A program made the translations under genes and the position numbers. Under the pieces are notes generated by a model. That model was not told where the DNA came from and ran no database searches. It saw only the letters and a program-made list of their open reading frames with translations. This document shows positions 8,189 to 17,224 of a stretch of 38,621 nucleotides of DNA, one piece after another. Positions within the stretch are counted from its first letter, which is position 1. The number at the start of each line of letters is the position of its first letter. This DNA comes from Flavicella sp. (GTDB lineage Bacteria > Bacteroidota > Bacteroidia > Flavobacteriales > Flavobacteriaceae): the NCBI RefSeq assembly GCF_029238425.1, contig NZ_JAQWGB010000120.1:1-38621 (forward strand). The letters run 5' to 3'.

Positions 8189-11100
8189 TTGAGCAAACAA
8201 ATAATTATCGATAAAATTTCTCAAGCGAATCATACGCAAAAGATAGCAGAAATACTATCGACCGAGAAAAATCATATCCATATTTCAAATCTTCTTGGTT
8301 CTTCTTTGGCATTTAATATTGCTGAAATTTTCAAAAAAAACGAAAAACCTTTTTTGATCATTTTAAACAATAAAGAAGATGCCGCGTATTTCTTAAACGA
8401 CATTGAAGAAATCTTAGGTAAAAAAAATGTTTTGTTTTACCCAGGCTCTTATAGAAGACCATATCAGATAGAAGAAACGGATAATGCTAACATTTTATTG
8501 CGTGCAGAAGTTTTAAATAGAATTAATTCTCAAAAAAAACCTGCTGTAATAATAACCTACCCAACCGCTTTATTTGAAAAAGTGGTTACCAAAAAAGAAT
8601 TAGAAAAAAACACTTTAAAAATTACTGCAGAGGATCAGATATCCTTAGAATTTGTAAACGAAGTCTTGTTTGAATATGAATTTAATCGAGTAGACTTTGT
8701 CTCCGAACCTGGAGAGTTTGCCGTAAGAGGTGGAATCATAGATGTTTTTTCTTTTTCAAATGATGAGCCTTATAGAATTGAATTTTTTGGAGATGAAGTT
8801 GACAGCATCAGAACATTTGATATAGAATCACAGCTCTCAACAAGTTCGCTTAAAAAGGTACACATCATGCCTAATGTAGAGAACAAACAGCTTCAAGAAA
8901 ACAGAGAAAGTTTTTTCAAGTACATTTCAAATAACACAATTGTTTTCACTAAAACAACAGATATTTTATTTGACAAGCTTGATAGTTTGTATAAGAAATC
9001 CGAAGAAGCCTTTGAAAACCTCAACAATACCGTAAAACAATTTTCACCCAATGAACTTTTCATCAATAGTGCAAGCCTTAAAAAGGATCTTTTAGAATAT
9101 TCAAGAGTTTCTATAAGCACCAATCAAAAGGAAAGCGACTCTAAGGATGCTTTCAATTTCAACACCAAACCACAGCCTTCTTTTAACAAGCAATTCAATT
9201 TATTGGTTGAGGACTTAAACGCAAATACAGCAAATGGCATCACAAATTATTTGTGCTGTATGAATGAAAAACAAACACAACGTTTTCATGATATTCTTTC
9301 TTCATTTACAGAAGACGATAGTCAAGTAGAAGTAAAATACAAGGCCATCGTGTTTCCGCTTCATGAAGGTTTTATCGACTATGAAAACAATATTGCTTGT
9401 TATAGTGATCATCAAATTTTTGAACGTTATCATAAATTCAATTTAAAAAACAACAACTCCAAAAAACAATCTATTACTCTTAAGGAACTGACAAATCTAG
9501 AGGGTGGAGATTATGTAACACACATGGATCATGGTGTTGGAAAATTTGGAGGACTGCAAAAAATTGATGTCGAAGGAAACAAACAAGAAGCTATTAAATT
9601 GATTTATGGAGATCGAGACATATTATATATAAGCATCCACTCTTTGCATAAAATATCAAAATTCAATGGCAAAGACGGAACCCCTCCTAAAATCTACAAA
9701 TTAGGTTCTGGTGCTTGGAAGAAAATAAAACAAAAGACAAAAGCAAGGGTAAAAGAAATCGCCTTCAATTTGATCAATCTGTATGCGAAAAGAAAACTAG
9801 AAAAAGGATTCCAATACAATCAAGATAGCTATTTACAGCATGAGTTGGAAGCCAGCTTTATGTATGAAGATACCCCAGACCAGTTCAAAGCAACTCAGGA
9901 TGTTAAAAAAGACATGGAAGGAGAGCAACCGATGGACCGATTGGTTTGTGGTGATGTTGGGTTTGGTAAAACCGAAGTGGCTATCCGAGCTGCATTTAAA
10001 GCCGCTGACAATGGAAAACAAGTTGCAATTTTAGTACCTACCACTATTTTAGCTTTTCAACACTTTAAAACGTTTTCTGAAAGACTAGAAGACTTTCCTA
10101 TAACGGTAGAGTATCTAAACAGGTTTAGAACAACCAAACAAAGAAATGAAGTCATAAAAGGACTGAAAGATGGTCAAGTTGATATTGTAGTTGGCACGCA
10201 TCAATTGGTGAGTAAAAAAGTTGAATTTAAAGACTTAGGATTGCTTATTATTGATGAAGAGCAAAAATTTGGAGTTGGCGTAAAGGACAAATTAAAAACG
10301 ATTAAAGAAAATGTTGACACCCTTACTTTAACCGCAACACCAATACCAAGAACCTTGCAGTTTTCTTTGATGGCTGCTAGAGATCTATCGGTAATCACCA
10401 CTCCACCACCAAACAGGCACCCAATTGAAACAAACGTAATTCGTTTCAATGAAGAAGAACTGAGGGATGCACTGACTTATGAAATATCTAGAGGTGGACA
10501 GGCCTATTTTGTGCACAACCGAGTAGATAACATTAAAGAAGTTGCCGGTATGATCCAACGCCTTGTTCCTGATGCAAAAATTGGTATCGGCCACGGACAA
10601 ATGGACGGAAAAAAACTAGAGGAATTAATGCTCGCATTTATGCGTGGCGACTTTGATGTTTTGGTAGCCACCACAATCATTGAAAGTGGATTAGATGTCC
10701 CAAATGCCAATACTATTTTTATCAATAATGCCAATAATTTCGGATTATCTGACTTGCATCAAATGAGAGGTCGAGTTGGAAGATCTAACAAAAAAGCCTT
10801 TTGTTATTTTATCACCCCTCCTTATCATATGATGACGGATGAAGCTCGCAAAAGAATAGAAGCTTTAGAATTATTCTCTGATTTGGGAAGTGGTATCAAT
10901 ATCGCTATGAAAGATTTGGAAATCCGAGGAGCTGGAGATTTATTAGGAGGTGAGCAAAGTGGGTTTATAAATGATATCGGTTTTGATACTTATCAAAAGA
11001 TTTTAAAAGAAGCGATCAGCGAACTTAAAGAAAATGAGTTCAAAGAATTATATCCAACCGACGAAACTGTTGCAAAAGAATATGTAAAAGACATTCAAAT

Positions 11101-11542
11101 TGACACGGACTTTGAGATATTATTTCCAGATGATTATATCAATATTGTTTCAGAAAGACTTTTATTATACAACGAATTAGGAGAGTTAGAAAACGAAATA
11201 CAACTCAAAGAATTTGAGAAAAAACTTATCGATCGTTTTGGTGAAATCCCAAGTCAGGTTGATGATTTATTAGACAGTGTTCGCATCAAATGGCTGGCAA
11301 AAAAATTAGGAATCGAAAAACTTATTCTTAAGAAAAAAAGAATGATCGGATACTTTCTATCTGACCAACAAAGTGAATTTTATAACACCGAAGAGTTTAA
11401 CTCTATGCTGAAATACGTTCAAAAAAACTCAAAAATGTGCGTTATGAAAGAAAAAGAGACGAAAAACGGCCTAAGATTATTAGTCACTTTTATCAAAATT
11501 GATTCCGTTAAGAAAGCACTACAAACCCTAGAGGCTATTTAA
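8189..11542 (+). CDS. mfd: Transcription-repair coupling factor Mfd
   Basis: 1117-residue DNA translocase that removes stalled RNA polymerase from lesions and recruits the UvrAB excision machinery. N-terminal UvrB-like domain (FYPGSYRRPYQ and EFAVRGGIIDVFSF, about residues 85-200), CarD-like RNA-polymerase-interacting domain (GGDYVTHMDHGVGKFGGL, about 435-500), RecG-like motor with Walker A GDVGFGKTEVAIRAAF (about 588), DEEQKFGVG (about 689), TLTATPIPRTLQFSL and ATTIIESGLDVPNANTI, then the C-terminal TRCF domain (to 1117). The length is normal for the family. The start is TTG at 8189 (MSKQIIIDKI): no in-frame ATG is available before the essential N-terminal domain, and a -7 box lies just upstream. 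The stop codon is 10 bases before the EamA transporter gene, so the two are probably cotranscribed. Confidence 0.97.
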   Translation: MSKQIIIDKISQANHTQKIAEILSTEKNHIHISNLLGSSLAFNIAEIFKKNEKPFLIILNNKEDAAYFLNDIEEILGKKNVLFYPGSYRRPYQIEETDNANILLRAEVLNRINSQKKPAVIITYPTALFEKVVTKKELEKNTLKITAEDQISLEFVNEVLFEYEFNRVDFVSEPGEFAVRGGIIDVFSFSNDEPYRIEFFGDEVDSIRTFDIESQLSTSSLKKVHIMPNVENKQLQENRESFFKYISNNTIVFTKTTDILFDKLDSLYKKSEEAFENLNNTVKQFSPNELFINSASLKKDLLEYSRVSISTNQKESDSKDAFNFNTKPQPSFNKQFNLLVEDLNANTANGITNYLCCMNEKQTQRFHDILSSFTEDDSQVEVKYKAIVFPLHEGFIDYENNIACYSDHQIFERYHKFNLKNNNSKKQSITLKELTNLEGGDYVTHMDHGVGKFGGLQKIDVEGNKQEAIKLIYGDRDILYISIHSLHKISKFNGKDGTPPKIYKLGSGAWKKIKQKTKARVKEIAFNLINLYAKRKLEKGFQYNQDSYLQHELEASFMYEDTPDQFKATQDVKKDMEGEQPMDRLVCGDVGFGKTEVAIRAAFKAADNGKQVAILVPTTILAFQHFKTFSERLEDFPITVEYLNRFRTTKQRNEVIKGLKDGQVDIVVGTHQLVSKKVEFKDLGLLIIDEEQKFGVGVKDKLKTIKENVDTLTLTATPIPRTLQFSLMAARDLSVITTPPPNRHPIETNVIRFNEEELRDALTYEISRGGQAYFVHNRVDNIKEVAGMIQRLVPDAKIGIGHGQMDGKKLEELMLAFMRGDFDVLVATTIIESGLDVPNANTIFINNANNFGLSDLHQMRGRVGRSNKKAFCYFITPPYHMMTDEARKRIEALELFSDLGSGINIAMKDLEIRGAGDLLGGEQSGFINDIGFDTYQKILKEAISELKENEFKELYPTDETVAKEYVKDIQIDTDFEILFPDDYINIVSERLLLYNELGELENEIQLKEFEKKLIDRFGEIPSQVDDLLDSVRIKWLAKKLGIEKLILKKKRMIGYFLSDQQSEFYNTEEFNSMLKYVQKNSKMCVMKEKETKNGLRLLVTFIKIDSVKKALQTLEAI

Positions 11543-11552
11543 GATAAAACAT

Positions 11553-12413
11553 ATGAACAAAAATTCCTTAAAAAACATAGCAGAATTAAATTTCTCTGTA
11601 CTCTTAATAAGTAGTGCTGCCGTTTTAGTTAGATTTATTCCATTGGATCCTGCTTTGATTTCTTTTTGGAGAGGTCTGATAGCTTTTATCGTACTCGGAG
11701 TTGTGATGCTATTCAATAAAACATCTTTTAAAGTTTCTGACCCCAAAGATAGACGAAGACTCTTTTCATCTTCTTTATTATTTGCACTACATTGGGTGAG
11801 CTATTTTTACGCATTGCAAGTTTCATCTGTGGCTATAGGAATGCTATCTTTATTTACCTTTCCCGTGATCACTGCTTTTATTGAGCCAATTTATTTCAAA
11901 ACAAAATTTAATAAAAGACACTTAATTCTCGCCATTATTGTTCTATTAGGACTTTATATTATGGCTCCAGAAATCAACTTTAAAAACGATAGCACCAAAG
12001 GAATTATTGCCGGAGTTTCTTCTGGAGTATTTTTTGCGATGAGAAACCTCACCATGAAATCCAATTCCTCAAAATACAACAGCTCAGTATTGATGTTTTA
12101 TCAGTTTCTATTCGTTGGAATCGTTTTCACACCATTTTTGTTCCTATACCCAACCACTCAAACCGCTGAATTCTTTCCTTACATTTTGTGTTTAGGCATA
12201 TTTACCACAGCAATTGGACACACCATTTTTGTAAAAAGTCTTAAAAATTTTGATGTTGCAACAGCTAGTATCATCGCAAGTTCTCAACCTGTTTTTGGTA
12301 TTTTAATGGGAGTCTTTTTCCTCAAAGAAATCCCAAGTTTTTTAACAATTATTGGCGGAGCAATGATACTTTCCACAGTATTCATTGAGAGCTTTTTGGC
12401 AAATAAAAAGTAG
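11553..12413 (+). CDS. EamA/DMT-superfamily transporter
   Basis: 286-residue inner-membrane protein with about ten hydrophobic helices in two homologous halves of five, the EamA arrangement. Typical family segments are visible: a Pro-containing first loop and FWRGLIAFIVLGVVM (about 35-52), ALHWVSYFYALQVSSVAIGMLSLFTFPVITAFIEP in the first repeat (about 78-112), and IASSQPVFGILMGVFFLKEIP in the second (about 240-262). Members export amino acids, nucleotides or other metabolites, and the substrate cannot be predicted. It follows mfd by 10 bases on the same strand and probably depends on the mfd promoter. No terminator is obvious after it. Confidence 0.9.
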   Translation: MNKNSLKNIAELNFSVLLISSAAVLVRFIPLDPALISFWRGLIAFIVLGVVMLFNKTSFKVSDPKDRRRLFSSSLLFALHWVSYFYALQVSSVAIGMLSLFTFPVITAFIEPIYFKTKFNKRHLILAIIVLLGLYIMAPEINFKNDSTKGIIAGVSSGVFFAMRNLTMKSNSSKYNSSVLMFYQFLFVGIVFTPFLFLYPTTQTAEFFPYILCLGIFTTAIGHTIFVKSLKNFDVATASIIASSQPVFGILMGVFFLKEIPSFLTIIGGAMILSTVFIESFLANKK

Positions 12414-12595
12414 GTCTCCCTCAACTCACGTATCACGAACTCTCTCTCAAATGAGCAAATTTTACCATAATTCCTTTCAGATTTAAATATCAAGGTAATT
12501 TTTGATTCGAAAATTAAAGTTATATTTAGTAGCTTTACATTCTGTTTTATAAACGTATTTTATACAATTATAAAAAATAACTTAAATACACAAAA
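12414..12595. other. Intergenic region before the first sulfatase
   Basis: 182 bases with no coding potential and no strong hairpin. Near-matches to the -7 box are TATATTTA (12521-12528) and TAGCTTTA (12530-12537), with TTTTTG ending at 12504, but neither has standard spacing, so the sulfatase promoter is not fixed. Confidence 0.4.
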
Positions 12596-14140
12596 ATGAA
12601 CAAATTACATTTCATCGCAATTGTTGCATTGAGCATTCTTACCGGATGCAAGTCGAACGAGAAAGCGGAAAAGAAAACTGCTACCAAACCAAACGTTATC
12701 GTTATTTACACAGATGACTTAGGTTATGGAGATATTGGAGCCAATGGTGCTACAGAAATAAAAACACCAAATATAGACAAACTTGCTGCTGGCGGGATGC
12801 GTTTTACAAACGGATATGCGAGCTCTGCAACCTGTACACCAAGTAGATATGCCTTATTGACAGGTGTGTATCCTTGGAAAAATAAAAACGCTAAAATTCT
12901 TCCTGGTACTGCTCCATTAATCATTAGTACAGAACAGATGACTTTGCCGAAAATGCTGAAATCTCAAGGTTACCAAACAGGAATTGTTGGTAAATGGCAC
13001 CTTGGATTAGGTTCAGGAAATGTGGATTGGAATAAAACCGTTTCTCCAGGTCCGAACCAAGTAGGATTTGATTATTCTTATATCATGGCAGCAACACAAG
13101 ATCGTGTTCCTACAGTTTATATTGAAAACGGTGACGTTGTAGGACTAGACCCTAATGACCCTATTGAAATTGATTACAAAAACAATTTCCCTGGTCAAAC
13201 AAGTGGTAAGGACAACCCTGAATTGACTACCATGAAATGGCACCATGGACATAATAACACTATTGTAAATGGAATTCCAAGAATTGGATACATGAAAGGT
13301 GGTGAGGCTGCTAAATGGAGTGATGTTGATATGGCCGATCACTTCTTAAAAGGAGCTCAAGATTATGTAAGAAAACACAAAGACGGACCTTTCTTTTTGT
13401 ACTATGGGATGCAACAACCACACGTACCAAGAACTCCACACCCACGTTTTGTAGGAAAATCTGGATTAGGACCTAGAGGTGATGTAATTGTTGAAGCTGA
13501 TTGGATTATTGGTGAATTTATAAAAACCCTAAAAGAAGAAGGGTTATTAGAAAACACATTGATCGTTTTCTCTAGTGATAACGGACCTGTTTTAAACGAT
13601 GGATACTATGACGATGCTGTTGAAAAACTAGGAAAACACACTCCTGCTGGAGTTTTACGTGGAGGTAAATACAGTCTATTCGAAGCAGGAACTCATGTAC
13701 CTTTTATCACATCATGGAAAGGAACTATCAAACCAGGAGTTTCAGATGCATTGGTGTGTCAAATGGATTTATTATCTTCTGTAGCAGCACTGATCGGTTC
13801 AGATATCAAAACAAGTGATAGTGAAAATGTAATCGACGCATTATTAGGAAACTCTAAACAAGGTAGAAAAGACTTAGTTTTAGAGGCAAGTGCTAAAACA
13901 GCTTACCGTAATGGAGACTGGGCAATGATCCCTCCTTACAAAGGAAAACCAGTTTTAACTCAAGTGAATATTGAACTAGGAAACTCTTCTGAATACCAAC
14001 TTTACAATTTAAACGAAGATCCTAGTCAACAAAATAATTTAGCCTCTACAAACAAAGCTAAATTAGAAGAAATGATTGAAGGATACACAGCAATTAGAGG
14101 AAAACAAACTCAAAAAATAAAAGAGATAGAATTGAAATAA
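12596..14140 (+). CDS. Family S1 sulfatase, lipoprotein (sulfatase A)
   Basis: 514-residue formylglycine-dependent sulfatase expected to remove sulfate esters from a carbohydrate or small sulfate ester. A lipoprotein signal peptide ends in LTGC (Cys18), placing it in the periplasm or on the cell surface. The active-site signature CTPSRYALLTG has Cys80, to be matured to formylglycine by an FGE/anSME enzyme not in the window. Metal ligands include Asp40-Asp41 (IYTDDLGYGD) and FSSDNGPV; VGKWHLGLG (Lys133, His135) and the conserved QQPHVPRTPHPRF complete the site. The C-terminal subdomain ends with YQLYNLNEDPSQQNNLA, typical of S1 enzymes. It is about 70% identical by eye to sulfatase B at 15675. 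The S1 subfamily and substrate cannot be assigned. It has its own terminator at 14164-14197. Confidence 0.95.
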   Translation: MNKLHFIAIVALSILTGCKSNEKAEKKTATKPNVIVIYTDDLGYGDIGANGATEIKTPNIDKLAAGGMRFTNGYASSATCTPSRYALLTGVYPWKNKNAKILPGTAPLIISTEQMTLPKMLKSQGYQTGIVGKWHLGLGSGNVDWNKTVSPGPNQVGFDYSYIMAATQDRVPTVYIENGDVVGLDPNDPIEIDYKNNFPGQTSGKDNPELTTMKWHHGHNNTIVNGIPRIGYMKGGEAAKWSDVDMADHFLKGAQDYVRKHKDGPFFLYYGMQQPHVPRTPHPRFVGKSGLGPRGDVIVEADWIIGEFIKTLKEEGLLENTLIVFSSDNGPVLNDGYYDDAVEKLGKHTPAGVLRGGKYSLFEAGTHVPFITSWKGTIKPGVSDALVCQMDLLSSVAALIGSDIKTSDSENVIDALLGNSKQGRKDLVLEASAKTAYRNGDWAMIPPYKGKPVLTQVNIELGNSSEYQLYNLNEDPSQQNNLASTNKAKLEEMIEGYTAIRGKQTQKIKEIELK

Positions 14141-14163
14141 ACCTATCATCTTTTCAACACCAT

Positions 14164-14197
14164 AAAAACCACTTAGTGATACTAAGTGGTTTTTTTC
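14164..14197 (+). terminator. Rho-independent terminator of sulfatase A
   Basis: Stem AAAACCACTTAG/CTAAGTGGTTTT with loop tgata followed by T-run, 23 bases after the stop codon. Confidence 0.88.
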
Positions 14198-14211
14198 ATT
14201 TAATAATACCG

Positions 14212-14219
14212 TATTTTTG
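14212..14219 (+). promoter_or_regulatory. -7 box of the FAD oxidase gene (TATTTTTG)
   Basis: Exact TAnnTTTG match 22 bases before the ATG at 14242, just after the sulfatase A terminator. Its position supports the shorter gene start. Confidence 0.6.
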
Positions 14220-14241
14220 TAGCAACACTGAATCATTTTTA

Positions 14242-15558
14242 ATGAATGAATTAAAATGGACAAACTGGTCTCATTCTTTTAGCTCTTTTCCCAAGCAAAT
14301 TTTATCTCCAAGTACAGAGAAAGAAATTATTGGAATTGTAAAGGAAGCAAAAAAAACAAAATCAAAAATAAAAATTGTTGGTTCTGGACATTCATGCTCT
14401 CAAATTGCAGAGACCAAATCAGGTATATTAATCTCCCTTGAAAAATATAATTCTATACTTTCTTTCAACCCAAAAACGCTTACTTTAAAAGTTAAAGCTG
14501 GAATTTCACTTAAAGATATTTGTATTTTTCTAAAGAAAAACAATGCAGCTTTGGCTAATATGGGAACCATAGACCCGCAGTCCATTGCTGGAGCGATTAG
14601 TACAGGAACTCATGGAACAGGCATCAAATATGGAGCATTAGACCAACAGATTACGTCCATAGAACTCATTACCTCGAACGGGGAATTAATTGAAGTTAAC
14701 AAAACTAAAAACGAAGCATTTTTTAACGAGACAATCTTAAACCTAGGCGCGCTTGGAATCATCTCTAAAGTCACCATACAATGTGTTCCCTTTTACAACC
14801 TAGAAGTAAATGCAAAAAGTATTTCTTTTGATGAAATGCTTCACAGTTTCCAACTCATTCAATCTAACGATTATTTAAGGTTTTGGTGGGTACCCCATAC
14901 GGATAAAGTGCAATTATGGAAAGCTAACAAAACTCAAAAACCACCTACGAAGCAAAATAAAATTTCAGCCTGGATTGACGGAACTCTAAAAGGAAATATA
15001 ATCCATGAAATAGGACTTTGGCTTACTTCTTTTAAGCCTAACCTGATCCCAAAACTAAATGATTTCATGCATTATTTATTATTTGCAAAAAGGAATTATG
15101 AGATTGGCGATTTTCATAGGATGTTCACCTTGGATATCAATGTCAAGCAGTCAGTGATGGAGTATGGTATCCCAATTGAAAAAACAAAAAACGTCATTTC
15201 AGAAATCCGAACCCTTATTTCAAAAGAAAATTTTAAGGTTCACATGCCCATAGAATTAAGATTTGCTCCAAAAAATGATGCTATTTTAAGCATGTCATAT
15301 AAGAGAGATACTTGTTATATAGGTATTATTTCATACAAACCTTTTGGAAAAGAAATTGAACATGATATCTACTTTGAAAAAGTGCACCAAATATTCAAAA
15401 AATATGACGGAAGACCCCACTGGGCAAAAAAACACTTTTATAAAACAGAGGAATTAGAAAATCTTTATCCACAATGGACTAATTTCAAGTCACATAAAAA
15501 TCAAATGGATCCAATCAAAATGTTTGAAAATGATTTTCTAAAAACACTCTTCAATTGA
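14242..15558 (+). CDS. FAD-linked oxidase of the aldonolactone/alditol oxidase family
   Basis: 438-residue flavoprotein of the VAO/PCMH fold. The N-terminal FAD-binding domain has VGSGHSCSQIAET, where His50 fits the covalent FAD attachment site of alditol oxidase and gulonolactone/arabinonolactone oxidases, and GTIDPQSIAGAISTGTHGTG (about 108-130). The C-terminal D-arabinono-1,4-lactone oxidase domain ends with RPHWAKKHF near residue 392, the family's HWxK signature. Members oxidise sugar lactones or polyols with O2 or another acceptor. I start it at the ATG at 14242 (MNELKWTNWSH), not the upstream ATG at 14176, which lies inside the sulfatase A terminator and before the -7 box. There is no signal peptide, so it should be cytosolic. 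It lies between two paralogous sulfatases; a role in oxidising a desulfated sugar is only inferred. Confidence 0.88.
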   Translation: MNELKWTNWSHSFSSFPKQILSPSTEKEIIGIVKEAKKTKSKIKIVGSGHSCSQIAETKSGILISLEKYNSILSFNPKTLTLKVKAGISLKDICIFLKKNNAALANMGTIDPQSIAGAISTGTHGTGIKYGALDQQITSIELITSNGELIEVNKTKNEAFFNETILNLGALGIISKVTIQCVPFYNLEVNAKSISFDEMLHSFQLIQSNDYLRFWWVPHTDKVQLWKANKTQKPPTKQNKISAWIDGTLKGNIIHEIGLWLTSFKPNLIPKLNDFMHYLLFAKRNYEIGDFHRMFTLDINVKQSVMEYGIPIEKTKNVISEIRTLISKENFKVHMPIELRFAPKNDAILSMSYKRDTCYIGIISYKPFGKEIEHDIYFEKVHQIFKKYDGRPHWAKKHFYKTEELENLYPQWTNFKSHKNQMDPIKMFENDFLKTLFN

Positions 15559-15616
15559 CATTAGATCGTATTTATTATATTTTACCCCCTACTATAGAGC
15601 AATAAACCCCGCTCAG

Positions 15617-15633
15617 CAATCTAAAACAGATTG
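15617..15633. promoter_or_regulatory. Inverted repeat abutting the sulfatase B promoter
   Basis: CAATCT-aaaac-AGATTG ends one base before the -7 box TAATTTTG. It occupies the -33/-7 spacer, a usual place for a repressor or MerR-type site. Confidence 0.4.
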
Positions 15634-15641
15634 TAATTTTG
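15634..15641 (+). promoter_or_regulatory. -7 box of sulfatase B (TAATTTTG)
   Basis: Exact TAnnTTTG match, 33 bases before the ATG at 15675. It overlaps the alternative upstream ATG at 15639, which supports the downstream start. Confidence 0.6.
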
Positions 15642-15674
15642 TTTCACAAGTTTTTCTCATTGAAAATATCTAAG

Positions 15675-17219
15675 ATGAAACATATCCTTTCCATAGCAGC
15701 TATCATAATTCTAACCCTTACTTCATGTAAGAAAACAGAAGTAAAAAAACACTCAGAAAACCAACTCCCAAACATCATAATCATTTATACAGATGACCTT
15801 GGCTATGGAGACATCAGTGCAAATGGAGCGAGACATCTTTCTACCCCTAATATAGATTTTCTAGCCAATGGCGGAATTCGTTTCACAAATGGTTACGCAA
15901 GTTCGGCTACCTGTACACCTAGTAGATATGCCTTACTCACCGGTGAATATCCATGGAAAAACAAAAAAGCCAAAATTCTTCCAGGAACAGCACCTCTCTT
16001 GATAAAACCAGATCAAATAACAATCCCAAAAATGCTTAAAACTAAAGGTTATGACACAGGAATTGTGGGTAAATGGCATCTTGGTTTAGGGAATGGCAAT
16101 GTAGACTGGAATAAAAAGATCACCCCAAGTCCTAATGAGGTTGGTTTTGATTACTCCTATATCATGGCGGCAACTCAGGACAGAGTTCCTACGGTCTATA
16201 TTAAAAATGGAAATGTAGTAAACTTAGACCCATCGGACCCTATAGAAATAAATTACGATCACAATTACAAAGGCCAACCTACTGGAGCAGAAAACCCTGA
16301 ATTACTAAGCATGAAATGGCATACCGGACATAAAAACACCATTGTAAATGGAATTCCAAGAATTGGATTTATGAAAGGTGGAGAAGCTGCAAAATGGAAT
16401 GATGTTGACATGGCTGATCACTTTTTAAAGAAAGCTCAAAATTTTGTAAAAACACATAAAAAAAATCCTTTTTTCCTATACTACGCCATGCAACAACCCC
16501 ATGTCCCAAGAACTCCACATCCAAGATTTAAAGGAAAATCGGGACTAGGACCTAGAGGTGATGTCATTTTAGAAGCTGATTGGTGCATTGGAGAATTTAT
16601 AAAAACCTTAAAAAATGAAGATGTTCTAGACAATACTTTGATTATTTTTTCAAGCGATAATGGACCCGTTCTTAATGACGGTTATTATGATGACGCAGTT
16701 GAAAAACTTGGAAATCACAACCCATGGGGACCTTTTAGAGGTGGAAAATATAGTTTATTTGAAGCTGGCACACATGTTCCATTTATTACCTATTGGAAAA
16801 ACAAAATTCAACCGAAAACTTCAGAAGCTCTTGTTTGTCAAATGGACTTATTAAGCTCATTGGCTCAATTGGTTGGGAGCGACTTAAGATCAAAGGACAG
16901 CGCAGAACTACTAAACACCTTTATAGGAACTTCTGATCAAGGGCGTACAAACCTGATTATTGAGGCAACCACAAGAACTGCATTAAGACACAAAAATTGG
17001 GTCATGATTCCTCCTTATGAAGGAGAGGCTATTATTGAATCTGTAAACATAGAAATTGGTAATTCTAATAGCTATCAACTTTACGATCTTTCAACCGACA
17101 AAGGGCAGCAGAAAAATTTAGCAGAAACAAACCCAAAGAAACTGCAAGAACTGATACGAATATTTGAAAATAAAAGAGGGAGTGACTATAGTAATATCGA
17201 ATTAATTGAACTAAAATAG
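15675..17219 (+). CDS. Family S1 sulfatase, lipoprotein (sulfatase B)
   Basis: 514-residue paralogue of sulfatase A, same length from the ATG at 15675 (MKHILSIAAIIILTLTSC, lipobox LTSC, Cys18). The formylglycine site CTPSRYALLTG falls at Cys80, exactly as in sulfatase A. Other active-site segments are kept: IYTDDLGYGD, VGKWHLGLGNGN, QQPHVPRTPHPRF and FSSDNGPVLNDGYYDD. A local difference is GNHNPWGPFRGGK in place of GKHTPAGVLRGGK next to the catalytic site, which could change substrate choice. Arg codons are mostly AGA (12 of 15 by hand count), against 7 of 12 in sulfatase A. The stop codon is five bases from the end of convergent dprA, with no clear terminator between. The upstream in-frame ATG at 15639 overlaps the -7 box and is rejected. 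Confidence 0.95.
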   Translation: MKHILSIAAIIILTLTSCKKTEVKKHSENQLPNIIIIYTDDLGYGDISANGARHLSTPNIDFLANGGIRFTNGYASSATCTPSRYALLTGEYPWKNKKAKILPGTAPLLIKPDQITIPKMLKTKGYDTGIVGKWHLGLGNGNVDWNKKITPSPNEVGFDYSYIMAATQDRVPTVYIKNGNVVNLDPSDPIEINYDHNYKGQPTGAENPELLSMKWHTGHKNTIVNGIPRIGFMKGGEAAKWNDVDMADHFLKKAQNFVKTHKKNPFFLYYAMQQPHVPRTPHPRFKGKSGLGPRGDVILEADWCIGEFIKTLKNEDVLDNTLIIFSSDNGPVLNDGYYDDAVEKLGNHNPWGPFRGGKYSLFEAGTHVPFITYWKNKIQPKTSEALVCQMDLLSSLAQLVGSDLRSKDSAELLNTFIGTSDQGRTNLIIEATTRTALRHKNWVMIPPYEGEAIIESVNIEIGNSNSYQLYDLSTDKGQQKNLAETNPKKLQELIRIFENKRGSDYSNIELIELK

Positions 17220-17224
17220 CATCG

